Shown here: positions 36,098-44,828 of the stretch, in pieces
How positions within the stretch are numbered: the stretch's first letter is position 1
Layout of the letters: each line of letters opens with the position of its first letter
DNA from: Sphingomonas flavescens
GTDB taxonomy: Bacteria; Pseudomonadota; Alphaproteobacteria; Sphingomonadales; Sphingomonadaceae
Length of the DNA: 64,000 nt
Reading direction: 5' to 3'
NCBI RefSeq assembly: GCF_030866745.1
Contig: NZ_CP133016.1
Coordinates: 2,404,001 to 2,468,000, forward strand
Notes under the pieces: generated by a model
What the model was told of the DNA's origin: nothing
Databases searched by the model: none
Seen by the model: only the letters and a program-made list of their open reading frames with translations
Translations under genes and position numbers: made by a program

Positions 36098-37404
36098 CAG
36101 GCGGCCACCCGCCGCAGCTCGGCGCCCGTCAGGCTGTTCTGGCCTGCGCCGACGATCGCGACGTCGATGATGTCGCCGGGAACAGCGCTGGTTTCGACAT
36201 GGACGGACTGCAACCACGGCGAACGGCCGATCATCTGCATGCCGTGACGTCCCTGGCGCTCAATCAAAATTTGCGTGTCGCGGCCCACTTTCGTCCGGTT
36301 GAACGCCAGTTGCTGCTCGATGATCCGTGCCTGCAGCCGTTGCAGGCGATCGTCCATGATTTCGCGCGGGATCTGGTCCTCCATCGTGGCGGCTGGCGTG
36401 CCGGGCCGCGGACTATATTTGAATGAGTAAGCCGATGCGTAGCCGACGGCATCGACCAGCCGCAGCGTGTCCTCGAAGTCCTGCTCGGTCTCGCCGGGGA
36501 AACCGACGATGAAGTCGCCGGAAAGCGCGATGCCGGGCCGGACTGCGCGCATCTTTTCCAGCGTGGCGAGATAGCTCTCGACCGTGTGACTGCGATTCAT
36601 GGCTTTAAGAATGCGGTTGCTGCCCGACTGCACGGGGAGGTGCAGATAAGGCATCAACTTGTCGACTTCGGCGTGCGCAGCGATCAGCGCCTCGTTCATG
36701 TCGGCCGGATGGCTGGTGGTGTAGCGGATGCGGTGAAGGTCATCGATCCGCGCCAGCTCGCGGATCAGGTCGGCGAAATCCCTACCGTCGTACGCCCAGG
36801 CGTTGACGTTCTGGCCGAGCAGAACAAGCTCACGCGCGCCGCCGTCAACCAGCTCATGCGCTTCGGCGACGATGTCCTGCCACGGGCGGGAGATCTCCGC
36901 GCCCCGCGTGTAAGGCACGACGCAATAGGTGCAGAATTTATCGCAGCCTTCCTGGATCGTAAGGAACGACGACGGCGTCGCCTGCCGGCGCGGCGGTAGC
37001 GCATCGAACTTGCTGATCGCCGGCATGTCCGTGTCCACCGGGCGCGCGCCGCGCGCCACCTGCGCGACCATCTCGGGCAGCCGGTGATAGGCCTGCGGGC
37101 CGACGACGATGTCGATCATCGGCGAGCGGCGCTTCGCCTCGGCGCCTTCCGCCTGCGCGACACAGCCCGCCAAGGCGACTAGCGGTCTCGACCCATCCTC
37201 GCGCCGCAACCGGCCCACGTCCGAATAGGCCTTGTCGGCCGCTTTCTCGCGAATGTGGCAGGTGTTCAGCACGACGAGGTCCGCCGCTTCCGTGTCTTCG
37301 GTCACGGTTAGGCCCTGCTGCGACAGCAACTCGGCCATGCGGTCGCCGTCGTAGACGTTCATCTGGCAACCGAAGCTTTTGATCTTAAAGGTCTTGGGCG
37401 TCAT
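36097..37404 (-). CDS. miaB: tRNA-2-methylthio-N6-isopentenyladenosine37 synthase
   Basis: A 435-residue radical-SAM methylthiotransferase acting on A37 of tRNAs reading UNN codons. The N-terminal domain carries three cluster Cys ([18 protein letters not shown] and [10 protein letters not shown]); the radical-SAM cluster is [15 protein letters not shown] (near residue 154); a C-terminal TRAM domain ends the protein (about 370-432). It overlaps plsC by four bases upstream and phoH by one base downstream. Reads as intact. Confidence 0.97.
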   Translation of the reverse strand: MTPKTFKIKSFGCQMNVYDGDRMAELLSQQGLTVTEDTEAADLVVLNTCHIREKAADKAYSDVGRLRREDGSRPLVALAGCVAQAEGAEAKRRSPMIDIVVGPQAYHRLPEMVAQVARGARPVDTDMPAISKFDALPPRRQATPSSFLTIQEGCDKFCTYCVVPYTRGAEISRPWQDIVAEAHELVDGGARELVLLGQNVNAWAYDGRDFADLIRELARIDDLHRIRYTTSHPADMNEALIAAHAEVDKLMPYLHLPVQSGSNRILKAMNRSHTVESYLATLEKMRAVRPGIALSGDFIVGFPGETEQDFEDTLRLVDAVGYASAYSFKYSPRPGTPAATMEDQIPREIMDDRLQRLQARIIEQQLAFNRTKVGRDTQILIERQGRHGMQMIGRSPWLQSVHVETSAVPGDIIDVAIVGAGQNSLTGAELRRVAA

Positions 37405-38129
37405 TTGTCGTCACCTATAGGCGACTGCCCCGCAGACGTTAAGCGAAGCCTTTCGGCAATTGCGCCGTGAGCGGCTGCCGCTAGGGCCTTGCGGCCGCCG
37501 GTGCGATCGAGCGGTTCAAGGACATTGACGGTAACTTGGATGATCCCGGGCCTGCCGAGGATGCGCAGGACGTTGTTTTTGCCTGCCTCATGCCACCAGC
37601 CGACTTCTCGCGCTGTCTCGCCATAATCGATCGCAACCGGCCGGATCGCCACATCCCTTGCGGCGTAATTGGCGGCCTCCAGAAGCGTCGACCGGAAAGG
37701 CAACATGTGGGTGCCGGGCCCTGTGGTTCCTTCGGGGAAAAGCGCGACCGGCTGCTCATCTTCCAGCGCGCGCGCAATCGTGATCGCCTGGTCCTTCGCG
37801 CCTTTCACATGGCTGCGCTTGACGTAAACCGTCGCGTTCTGATCGGCGAGCCAATGGATAAATGAATGTCCGAGCGTGTCCTTCGATACGAAGCGACACC
37901 TGGTCGCAGCGCACAGAATGAGAATGTCGAGCCAACTGACGTGATTTGCGATTAGCAACGTGTGAGGTGCGATTGGTTCGCCTGATCGTTGCACGCGGGC
38001 CCCGACGATCCAGGCTGCAATTGCCAAAAAGCGCGAGGGCCATGAAGACCGGCGAAGTAAGGCCTTCGTGATCAGGTGAACTGGCGCTAGGCAAATAAAC
38101 AAGCCGATTAGGCCGCCGATGCGCAGCAT
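37401..38129 (-). CDS. plsC: 1-acyl-sn-glycerol-3-phosphate acyltransferase (PlsC-like)
   Basis: A 242-residue membrane acyltransferase making phosphatidic acid from lysophosphatidic acid. It shows an N-terminal hydrophobic segment (about 3-25), the catalytic NHVSWLD (HX4D, near residue 65) and the binding motif FPEGTT (near 133). Start ATG 38129 begins the hydrophobic helix; the longer frame runs through fur. It overlaps miaB by four bases. The fur-plsC-miaB order is part of a conserved run. Confidence 0.9.
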   Translation of the reverse strand: MLRIGGLIGLFICLAPVHLITKALLRRSSWPSRFLAIAAWIVGARVQRSGEPIAPHTLLIANHVSWLDILILCAATRCRFVSKDTLGHSFIHWLADQNATVYVKRSHVKGAKDQAITIARALEDEQPVALFPEGTTGPGTHMLPFRSTLLEAANYAARDVAIRPVAIDYGETAREVGWWHEAGKNNVLRILGRPGIIQVTVNVLEPLDRTGGRKALAAAAHGAIAERLRLTSAGQSPIGDDK

Positions 38130-38160
38130 TGCGCGCCCGTTCAGCCGCGCTGCGGGATGA

Positions 38161-38583
38161 CTATCGATCGCGGTCGACGGCGACGCCGTACAGCTCCATG
38201 CGGTGGTCGACGAGCCGGAAGCCGAGCTTTTCCGCGATCCGCTTCTGCAACGCCTCCAGCTCGTCATCGACGAATTCGATGACCTTGCCCGTCTCCACGT
38301 CGATCAAATGATCGTGGTGCGCATCGGAAGCTGCCTCGTACCGCGACCGGCCGTCGCCGAACTCGTGCCGTGCCAGGATGCCCGCTTCCTCGAACAGACG
38401 GACTGTCCGGTACACCGTGGCGATCGAGATGTTGGGATCCACCGCGGCCGCGCGGGCATGCAGCGTCTCGACGTCCGGATGGTCCTCGCTGTCGCCGAGC
38501 ACCCGCGCAATGACCTTGCGCTGCTCGGTGATGCGCAGACCCTTGTCCGCGCACAGGGCCTCAATGTCGATCGTTCGCGCCAT
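38161..38583 (-). CDS. fur: Fur-family metalloregulator
   Basis: A 140-residue Fur-type repressor: winged helix about residues 10-80 with ISIATVYRTVRLFEEAGI, and metal site residues in HEFGDGRSRYE and DAHHDHLIDV. The structural CxxC zinc motif is replaced by VETG, and no C-terminal cysteines occur; this is the form seen in alphaproteobacterial Fur/Mur proteins, which respond to iron or manganese. It lies between mucR and plsC. Which metal it senses cannot be decided from sequence alone. Confidence 0.92.
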   Translation of the reverse strand: MARTIDIEALCADKGLRITEQRKVIARVLGDSEDHPDVETLHARAAAVDPNISIATVYRTVRLFEEAGILARHEFGDGRSRYEAASDAHHDHLIDVETGKVIEFVDDELEALQKRIAEKLGFRLVDHRMELYGVAVDRDR

Positions 38584-38627
38584 GACGCCAAACTAGGTAC
38601 GCGTAGGGCGTCCGTCCAGCGCGCCGA

Positions 38628-39053
38628 TCACTTTGCGCCGCGCGTACGCCGCCGCTTGGTTCCCAGACCGATCGACTTGGCCAATGTACGGCGCTGCTCC
38701 GCATAATTGGGCGCGACCATCGGATAATCGGCGGCAAGTCCCCACTTCTGCCGATACTGGTCGGGGGTCATGTTATAGTGCGTCATCAAATGCCGCTTGA
38801 GCATCTTGAGCTTTTTCCCGTCTTCGAGACAGACAATATAATCAGGCTTGATCGAAGCACGGATAGAGACCTTCGGTTCAGGCTTTTCTTCGTGAACTGT
38901 GCTTCCACCGGAAATACCAGACAAGGCCGCGTGCACGTTCTGGATCAGGTTCGGCAAGTCATTGACCGCAACACTATTGTTGCTGACGTGCGCTGCAACG
39001 ATGTCGGCAGTCAGCGTCAGCAGCGTATCGTCAAAATTGTCAGTATCGGCCAT
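38628..39053 (-). CDS. MucR/Ros-family zinc-finger transcriptional regulator
   Basis: A 141-residue DNA-binding protein of the Ros/MucR family, typical of alphaproteobacteria, where it acts as an H-NS-like silencer of exopolysaccharide, motility and cell-cycle genes. The single finger reads CLEDGKKLKMLKRHLMTHY, with ligands Cys, Asp, His and His, and the basic C-terminal tail is KRRRTRGAK. The N terminus (about 1-50) serves for oligomerisation in relatives. Its 122-base promoter region is framed by inverted TTTCGAAA repeats, one overlapping the start codon. Autoregulation is likely by family precedent. Confidence 0.92.
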   Translation of the reverse strand: MADTDNFDDTLLTLTADIVAAHVSNNSVAVNDLPNLIQNVHAALSGISGGSTVHEEKPEPKVSIRASIKPDYIVCLEDGKKLKMLKRHLMTHYNMTPDQYRQKWGLAADYPMVAPNYAEQRRTLAKSIGLGTKRRRTRGAK

Positions 39054-39169
39054 TTCGAAATTCTCTCCGAGCAGAGGCTGTCCAGTAATTAACTAACAGC
39101 ACAATGTTCAGGATAATGAATACGGCAGTTCTTAGCAATGGACGGCGAGTGCTAAGGAGAGTTTCGAAA
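39053..39169. repeat. inverted repeat pair framing the mucR promoter
   Basis: Left arm TTTCGAAATTCTCTCC (39053-39068) touches the mucR start codon. Right arm GGAGAGTTTCGAAA (39156-39169) lies next to the rimI stop. Allowing a two-base gap, 14 bases are inverted copies. TTAACTAA also occurs twice in direct orientation (39089-39096 and 39172-39179). The region between is AT-rich. This could be an operator array for MucR or another regulator; function is inferred. Confidence 0.45.
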
Positions 39170-39175
39170 GTTTAA

Positions 39176-39655
39176 CTAAAGTTGTAAAGCAAGCGTAATC
39201 GCGTCGTGGCGTTCGCCGCCCGGCGAATGATAATAATTGCGGCGGCGGCCAACCGCTTCGAAGCCGCCCTGACGATACATGACCGTCGCTGGATTACCGT
39301 CGCGGACTTCCAGATGCACTTTGCTCAAGCCGCAATTCCTGGAGCGCGCCAGAAAATCTTCAAGCAGGTTGCGGCCGACGCCGCGGCGATGACGCTCGGG
39401 CAAGACGGCAAGCAAGAGCAATTCGGCTTCGTCGGCAACGCGCCGGTCCAACGCGAAGCCGACGATCTGATGATCGCGCATATCGCAGGCGACGCTTAGG
39501 GACACACCGGTCATGGGCAGGATCCCCGCAAGTTGCGAGCGGGTCCAGGCCTCGCCGTAGGTTCTCCCGAATGCGGCTTCCATCACGGTCATCACCGCGT
39601 CCAGATCCGCCGAAGTTCCCTCGTTGATCCGGACGTCGCTTTCGACGGTGGCCAT
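39176..39655 (-). CDS. rimI: ribosomal-protein-alanine N-acetyltransferase RimI
   Basis: A 159-residue GNAT enzyme that acetylates the N-terminal alanine of S18 and perhaps other proteins. The acetyl-CoA motif is LPERHRRGVGRNLLEDFL (about residues 88-105), then KVHLEVRDGNPATVMYRQGGF, the typical RimI signature. ATG 39655 shares one base with the tsaB stop, and the pair tsaB-rimI is conserved widely. It precedes mucR on the same strand. Confidence 0.92.
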   Translation of the reverse strand: MATVESDVRINEGTSADLDAVMTVMEAAFGRTYGEAWTRSQLAGILPMTGVSLSVACDMRDHQIVGFALDRRVADEAELLLLAVLPERHRRGVGRNLLEDFLARSRNCGLSKVHLEVRDGNPATVMYRQGGFEAVGRRRNYYHSPGGERHDAITLALQL

Positions 39656-40266
39656 CAGGCGGCGGCCGGCAGGCGCGCGTCGGGCGCGCGAGCGTATACA
39701 GGTCGAGGATTGAGCGTGCGCAACTCCGTAGGCAGTCTCAGGGCATTGGCGGCGGCGGGCCAAGCCTCGCGCGATGAGCCAAACCCCCTCGCGCTGACAA
39801 GAGCCCCCGCGCCTGACCCGAGAACCAGAGGAGCGCTGGTCACTTGGCCGGCATCGGCGGGCTGCGCGTTAACGACTTCCGTGGTCGGGGCCAGGGTTTC
39901 GCCGTTGAATTGCTGCACGAAGATTTCCCCGTGGCCACCAAGCACGGCGGCGGCGACTTGCTCGTCAGTTGCTGCACCGGCTGCAATCAGCGCCAGCGAG
40001 CTCATTCCTGCAAGATGAGCGTTCCACCCGATCGCTAACCCATGAGCCGCCGCGATGGCGACGCGGATGCCGGTAAAACTCCCCGGGCCCACGCCGACCA
40101 GAATGTGCGTCGCCGCTCGACCTCCCATGACCTCGGCAATCAGCGGCATCAACCGCTCGGCGTGTCCGCGTCCGATCACTTCATCGGCCGATGCCACGCA
40201 GCGTCCTTCGCCGTCGAACAGGGCAACGGTGCAGGCGGCGCTGGACGTGTCGAAAGCGAGCAGCAT
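39655..40266 (-). CDS. tsaB: tRNA N6-threonylcarbamoyladenosine biosynthesis protein TsaB
   Basis: A 203-residue ASKHA-fold partner of TsaD in making t6A37 of tRNAs reading ANN codons. MLLAFDTSSAACTVALF opens the fold, and VGVGPGSFTGIRVAIAAAHGLA (near residues 61-82) is the family hallmark. ATG 40266 begins at the conserved strand; an in-frame GTG at 40287 would add seven residues, and neither has a clear ribosome binding site. It is coupled to rimI. Confidence 0.93.
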   Translation of the reverse strand: MLLAFDTSSAACTVALFDGEGRCVASADEVIGRGHAERLMPLIAEVMGGRAATHILVGVGPGSFTGIRVAIAAAHGLAIGWNAHLAGMSSLALIAAGAATDEQVAAAVLGGHGEIFVQQFNGETLAPTTEVVNAQPADAGQVTSAPLVLGSGAGALVSARGFGSSREAWPAAANALRLPTELRTLNPRPVYARAPDARLPAAA

Positions 40267-40319
40267 TGGTGGCGTGATAGTGGTCACAAGCGCGTCATCG
40301 CTGCAACCCCTGCAAAAGC

Positions 40320-40886
40320 TCAGACGGCTTCGACGCTTTCGACTTCAGGCACGTAATGGCGGATCAGGCTCTCGATCCCGCGCTTGAGCGTAATGGTCGA
40401 TGAAGGGCAGCCCGCGCAGGCGCCATGCATCGACAGGTACAGGTGGCCGTCACGATAGCCCTTGTAGACGATGTCGCCACCGTCCTGAGCAACGGCGGGA
40501 CGCACACGCGTTTCGATCAGTTCCTTGATCTGGTCGACGATATCCGCATCGGCGGGGTCTTCCTCGAAGTCCGCGTCGACGTGGATTGCTGCCGCCGACC
40601 CCGCCGCGAACAGGGGCGCACCCGTGACAAAATGATCGAGCAGGGTTTCCAGCACCAGCGGCTCGAGATCGGTCCACGAAACGCCGGGCGCGGCGGTAAC
40701 TGACACGAAGTCGCTCCCGTAGAACACGCCCTCAACCATCCCGCTGTCGAACAAGGCCCGGGCGAGCGGCGATGCCTCGGCGCTCTCGGTATCCGCGAAA
40801 TCACGGGTGCCGTTGTCCATGACGGCCTGTCCCGGGAGGAACTTGCGGGTGGCGGGGTTTGGCGTTTGCTCGGTGCGAATCAACAT
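40320..40886 (-). CDS. NfuA/NifU-type Fe-S scaffold protein
   Basis: A 188-residue iron-sulfur carrier that delivers 4Fe-4S clusters to target enzymes such as the radical-SAM protein MiaB encoded nearby. An N-terminal Nfu_N domain (MLIRTEQTPNPATRKFLP onward, about 1-85) is followed by the NifU-like domain (about 105-180) with the cluster ligands in GACAGCPSSTITLK. It stands 53 bases upstream of tsaB on the same strand. The assignment is secure; delivery to MiaB is inference. Confidence 0.94.
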   Translation of the reverse strand: MLIRTEQTPNPATRKFLPGQAVMDNGTRDFADTESAEASPLARALFDSGMVEGVFYGSDFVSVTAAPGVSWTDLEPLVLETLLDHFVTGAPLFAAGSAAAIHVDADFEEDPADADIVDQIKELIETRVRPAVAQDGGDIVYKGYRDGHLYLSMHGACAGCPSSTITLKRGIESLIRHYVPEVESVEAV

Positions 40887-40917
40887 GCTGGCGATGTGGT
40901 CATCGACGGTTGGTCAA

Positions 40918-41574
40918 TCAACCACTGAATGGCGGGGCGCCGGCAATCACCCAGCGCGTGATGCCGATTGCGATGAGCAGGCAGACAACGGCCACCCACC
41001 ACTTTCCCGGGCGCATGACGGGCAGGTTGGCGTCCACATCGCTGCGCCCACTAAGCATTGCCGGCAACAGTCTGCGACCGCGCACATGATAAAAGACGAT
41101 CGCTGCCAGATGGAGGACGATCAGCGCGAGCAGGACATAGAACCAGCCCTCATGTAGTTCCCGCGCCCAGTCCGACGTCTCGACGCTGACGAGCTTGTAA
41201 AGGGGACCCGTGACGATCCCATCCTCGTCCTCCGCGATGAGCCCAAGTCCTACCTGGACGGCAGTGGCTCCGAGCAAGGCCAGCACGCTGATCGCGCCGA
41301 GTGGATTGTGCCCGATGCCATCCCAGCTGCCGCGCAAATAGCCGGCGATCGCCCTGGGTCCGCGGACGAAGCTCGCGAAGCGAGCCGTCGAGCTGCCGAC
41401 GAAGCCCCACAGCAAGCGAAAGATCAGCAGCGTGAGCACGCCGCAACCCGACCAGATGTGCCAGTCGCCGTGATGATATTCCGCCGACCACCAGCTAAAG
41501 GCGATCAGCGCGGCGAGGAGCCAGTGGACGAGCCGGACCGGAAGATCCCAGACCGGCTGCCGCTTAGCGCTCAG
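40918..41574 (-). CDS. cytochrome b561-like di-heme membrane protein, CTG start
   Basis: A four-helix bacterial cytochrome b of about 218 residues that passes electrons between quinones and a soluble cytochrome. The conserved beginning, PVWDLPVRLVHWLLAALIAF with the first heme His, lies upstream of any ATG, GTG or TTG: the first ordinary start in frame is GTG 41439, which would delete helix 1. CTG at 41572-41574 overlaps the cytochrome c stop as CTGA and has GGAG eight bases upstream, so it is the best start. Further His ligands lie in HEGWFYVLLALIVLHLAAIVFYH-like helix 4 (about 122-144). It is coupled to the cytochrome c gene. Confidence 0.8.
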   Translation of the reverse strand: MSAKRQPVWDLPVRLVHWLLAALIAFSWWSAEYHHGDWHIWSGCGVLTLLIFRLLWGFVGSSTARFASFVRGPRAIAGYLRGSWDGIGHNPLGAISVLALLGATAVQVGLGLIAEDEDGIVTGPLYKLVSVETSDWARELHEGWFYVLLALIVLHLAAIVFYHVRGRRLLPAMLSGRSDVDANLPVMRPGKWWVAVVCLLIAIGITRWVIAGAPPFSG

Positions 41575-42038
41575 TGCTTCATCTCCGCACGATACTTGTC
41601 ATGACAGGCCTTGCAGGTACCGGCGAGGTCGCCGTAGCTGGCCTTCGCTGCCGTCAAGTCGCCCTTCGCCGCAATGGCTTTGAACGCCTGTGCCGATTGC
41701 TGGAAGGCGCGGTTCTTCGCGACGAAGTCGGGCCAGTTCTGCCAGATTTCGGGCTTTGCGCCATTCTTGCCGACTTCGGGTCCGCTGCCCTTGGCAAACC
41801 AGGTTGAGGATTTGGCGGCAAGCGAAGCGACCTGATCGGCCGACGCCTTCACCGCCGCGGCATTCGGCGCCGGCGAATCGAACTCGCGGCGAAGCGCTTT
41901 GAACTGCTTGCCGATATTCTCCATGCCTTCGTGGCGCTCATGCGCAATTTGCTTGGCCTTGGTGCCGCTAACCGCGGCGACACCGGCCGTCGCGGCGATC
42001 GCCGCAAGGGTTGCAACTGCAATCGGAACGATGCGCAT
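41571..42038 (-). CDS. cytochrome c-prime (class II cytochrome c)
   Basis: A 155-residue exported cytochrome: signal peptide about residues 1-25, four-helix body, and heme site CKACHDKY near the C terminus (about 143-150), the class II arrangement. Start ATG 42038 has AGGAG five bases upstream, better than the in-frame GTG six bases earlier. Cytochromes c-prime bind NO or shuttle electrons. Its stop overlaps the presumed CTG start of the cytochrome b gene, so the two probably work together as electron carrier and membrane reductase. Confidence 0.92.
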   Translation of the reverse strand: MRIVPIAVATLAAIAATAGVAAVSGTKAKQIAHERHEGMENIGKQFKALRREFDSPAPNAAAVKASADQVASLAAKSSTWFAKGSGPEVGKNGAKPEIWQNWPDFVAKNRAFQQSAQAFKAIAAKGDLTAAKASYGDLAGTCKACHDKYRAEMKH

Positions 42039-42062
42039 GGGCACTCCTCGTAAGAAACAGCC

Positions 42063-42962
42063 TTAGTCTTGGGGGACTTTCCAGCTGTCGTCGATCATTT
42101 TGATGATGCCGGAAAAATCCTTGTTGGCGCCGCCGCGGTCCACGAAGCGCTGGTATAGCTCCTCGGCTTCCGCGCCCATCGGCGTGTAGGCGCCGACGCT
42201 CCGGGCCGCATCGGCGGCGAGCTTTAGGTCCTTGAGCATCAACGCCGCCGCGAAACCGCCCTCGTAATCGCGGTCGGCCGGCGTTTCCGGACCGACGCCG
42301 GGGACGGGGGCATAGCTAGTCATCGACCAGCTCTGGCCGGACGCCTTGGACGAAATGTCGAAGAATACCTGCGGGTCGAGGCCGAGCTTCTGCGCCAGCA
42401 CGAAAGCCTCGCAGGTCGCGACCATCGTCGCGCCGAGGATCATGTTGTTGCAGATTTTCGCCGCCTGGCCGGCGCCGAGCTGGCCTGCGTGAATTACGGC
42501 CTTGGCCATCGGCTCGAGGAAAGGCTTTGCGCGCTCGAATTGCTCGTCAGTGCCGCCGACCATCAGGGCTAGCTGCCCCGCCGCGGCCGCGGCGATGCCG
42601 CCGGACACTGGCGCATCTAGGAAGTCGAAACCCTTGGCCGCCATCTGCGCACCAACGTCGCGGGCGCTGTCCACGTCGATGGTTGAGCAATCGATCAGCA
42701 ATGCGCCTCGCTTGGCATTCGGCGCGACATCGTCGTTGTAGACGGCGCGCACATGCTTGGCCGCCGGGAGCATGGTGATGACAACATCCGCGTCCTTAAC
42801 CGCGTCAGCCGCCGACGCTGCGGCGCTGCAACCGGCTTCCATCGCTTTGTGCACCGCCTCGGGAACGAGGTCGAACGCGCCAACCTCATGGCCGGCCTTG
42901 GCGAGGTTCGGCGCCATCCCACCACCCATGTGACCCAAGCCGATGAACGCAATCTTCGCCAT
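42063..42962 (-). CDS. mmsB: 3-hydroxyisobutyrate dehydrogenase
   Basis: A 299-residue NAD-dependent beta-hydroxyacid dehydrogenase that oxidises 3-hydroxyisobutyrate to methylmalonate semialdehyde in valine breakdown. The nucleotide fold starts IAFIGLGHMGGGMAPNLAKA, the substrate motif is DAPVSGGIAAAAAG (near 122), and the catalytic Lys is in GAGQAAKICNNM (near 170). It is the last gene of the valine operon, three bases after the enoyl-CoA hydratase gene. Other family members act on tartronate or glycerate, but the context decides. Confidence 0.93.
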   Translation of the reverse strand: MAKIAFIGLGHMGGGMAPNLAKAGHEVGAFDLVPEAVHKAMEAGCSAAASAADAVKDADVVITMLPAAKHVRAVYNDDVAPNAKRGALLIDCSTIDVDSARDVGAQMAAKGFDFLDAPVSGGIAAAAAGQLALMVGGTDEQFERAKPFLEPMAKAVIHAGQLGAGQAAKICNNMILGATMVATCEAFVLAQKLGLDPQVFFDISSKASGQSWSMTSYAPVPGVGPETPADRDYEGGFAAALMLKDLKLAADAARSVGAYTPMGAEAEELYQRFVDRGGANKDFSGIIKMIDDSWKVPQD

Positions 42963-42965
42963 GCT

Positions 42966-43742
42966 TTAACGACCCTTCCAATTGCCCGGCCGCTTCTCGA
43001 CGAAGGCGGCCATGCCTTCCTTCTGATCCTCAGTCCCGAAAAGGCCGTGGAACAGGCGGCGCTCGAAATTGATGCCTTGGCCCAGCGGCATTTCGAACGT
43101 TGCGTTGACCATTTCCTTGGTCGCGACCGCCGCCAGGGGAGCCATGCCGGCAATCTGTTCGGCGACCTTGAGCGCCTCGTCCAGCAGTTCGGCGGCGGGC
43201 ACGACCTTGGCAACCAAACCTGAGCTCTCGGCCTCGGCGGCGTCCATCATCCGCCCGGTCAGGCACATTTCCATGGCCTTGGCCTTGCCGACCGCCAGCG
43301 TCAGCCGCTGCGATCCGCCCATTCCCGGCGTGACACCGAGCTTGATTTCCGGCTGACCGAATTTGGCGGTGTCGGCGGCAATAATAAAATCGGCCATCAT
43401 CGCGACTTCGCAGCCCCCGCCAAGCGCGAAGCCGTTCACCGCCGCGATCCACGGCTTGCGGGTGCGCGTCACCTGTTCCCATCCGGCGAAGAAGTTCGCG
43501 GAATACATGTCGGCGAACCCTTGGGGCTGCATTTCTTTGATGTCGGCCCCGGCCGCAAAGGCCTTGTCGCCGCTTCCCGTCAGCACCAGACAGCGTTGCC
43601 CGGCGTCGGCGTCATAGTCGGCGAATACGTCGATCAGATCCTTCAGCACCTGGCTGTTGAGGGCATTCAGTGCCTGCGGGCGGTTGAGCGTGACCAAAGT
43701 CACAGCACCCCGCCGCTCGACTAGAACCGTCTCGTAACTCAT
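42966..43742 (-). CDS. enoyl-CoA hydratase
   Basis: A 258-residue crotonase that hydrates methacrylyl-CoA to 3-hydroxyisobutyryl-CoA in this pathway setting. The oxyanion-hole segments are [11 protein letters not shown] (near residue 63) and [16 protein letters not shown] (near 103), with catalytic Glu residues in CEVAM and [11 protein letters not shown]. It resembles short-chain EchA-type enzymes and may accept other enoyl-CoAs as well. It is nine bases after the hydrolase gene in the same operon. Confidence 0.92.
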   Translation of the reverse strand: MSYETVLVERRGAVTLVTLNRPQALNALNSQVLKDLIDVFADYDADAGQRCLVLTGSGDKAFAAGADIKEMQPQGFADMYSANFFAGWEQVTRTRKPWIAAVNGFALGGGCEVAMMADFIIAADTAKFGQPEIKLGVTPGMGGSQRLTLAVGKAKAMEMCLTGRMMDAAEAESSGLVAKVVPAAELLDEALKVAEQIAGMAPLAAVATKEMVNATFEMPLGQGINFERRLFHGLFGTEDQKEGMAAFVEKRPGNWKGR

Positions 43743-43751
43743 CGTCGCTCC

Positions 43752-44828
43752 CTAGAAATCGAACGGACGCCACTGCTCCTCGGTCGGCAGCGGCTCGAAA
43801 AAGGCTTTGACGTCGCGGTCGCCGATCACCTCGGGCCGCGCCGGTCGCCAATTGGGCTTGTTGTCCTTGTCGATCAGGAGCGCGCGCACGCCTTCCTTGA
43901 AATCCGGATGGTGGATCAGGCGGACCATGATGCCATACTCCATCCGCATCTCGTCGACGAAATGCAGCTGATACGGGCTTTCCTGGAGCAGCCGCAGGCT
44001 GACCTTGCAGGCCATCGGCGACTTGCCGCGGATGGTCGCGGCTTCCTTCTCCGCCCAGGCATCTCCTTCCGCCGCCCCGCCGTCGAGCGCGTCGAGAATG
44101 TCCTCCAGCCGGTCGGACGCGAAATAGCGGTCGATCTTTTGCAGATTTCCCATGATGCGGGCTTCGGGGACATATTCCTCGCTGAGCTCGTCGAGGACGG
44201 CCTGCACCCGGAACGGCTGCTCGATCATGCGTTCCTTGGCTTCTTCGAGCCGGTCCGAAGGCAGATAGTGCGTCGCGAGCCGCAGCCGCAGGCACTCCGC
44301 GCCGTCCAATCGCGCACCCGTGAGCGCAAGGAATTGTGCCAGGCGCCCGCGCAGCCGCGACAGATACCGACCGCCGCCGACGTCGGGGAAGATGCCGATC
44401 GTCGTCTCGGGCATCGCCAGCACCGTTCGCTCGGTCGCGATGCGATAGCGGCAGGGGCAGGCGATGCCCACGCCGCCGCCCATCGTGACCCCGTCCATGA
44501 AGGCGACGCCCGGCTTGGCGTAGGTATATTCGAGGTGGTTGAGCCGATATTCGTCGAAGAAGAAGGCGCGCGCGGCCGCTTCATGGCCTTCGACATCCTG
44601 GCTGATCCCCACCACGTCGCCGCCGGCGCAGAAACCGCGCCCTTCCGCATGATCGATCAGGATGATGCGGACGTCCGGGTCGTCGCGCCATTCGATGAGC
44701 GCGTTCGCCATGTCGCGGACCATTTGGCGGTTGAGGCTGTGCAACGCGCGCGGCCGGTTGAGCCGCAAACGCCCGGCGAGCCCTTGCTTGAATGTCAGCA
44801 TGTCCTGGTTGGTCACCGGCATATCCAT
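43752..44828 (-). CDS. 3-hydroxyisobutyryl-CoA hydrolase
   Basis: A 358-residue crotonase-superfamily hydrolase that releases CoA from 3-hydroxyisobutyryl-CoA, preventing build-up of reactive methacrylyl-CoA. Segments GRGFCAGGDVVGIS (near 65), MDGVTMGGGVGI (near 110) and MPETTIGIFPDVGGGRYLSR (near 139) match the HIBCH group, which is longer than hydratases. ATG 44828 shares one base with the phaC stop (TGATG), so it is coupled to the PHA synthase gene. Confidence 0.92.
   Translation of the reverse strand: MDMPVTNQDMLTFKQGLAGRLRLNRPRALHSLNRQMVRDMANALIEWRDDPDVRIILIDHAEGRGFCAGGDVVGISQDVEGHEAAARAFFFDEYRLNHLEYTYAKPGVAFMDGVTMGGGVGIACPCRYRIATERTVLAMPETTIGIFPDVGGGRYLSRLRGRLAQFLALTGARLDGAECLRLRLATHYLPSDRLEEAKERMIEQPFRVQAVLDELSEEYVPEARIMGNLQKIDRYFASDRLEDILDALDGGAAEGDAWAEKEAATIRGKSPMACKVSLRLLQESPYQLHFVDEMRMEYGIMVRLIHHPDFKEGVRALLIDKDNKPNWRPARPEVIGDRDVKAFFEPLPTEEQWRPFDF

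Noticed and set aside
38161..38583. Defective Fur because the CxxC zinc motif is missing
   Set aside because: Alphaproteobacterial Fur/Mur proteins commonly lack this motif; the regulatory His/Glu residues and DNA-binding helix are intact.
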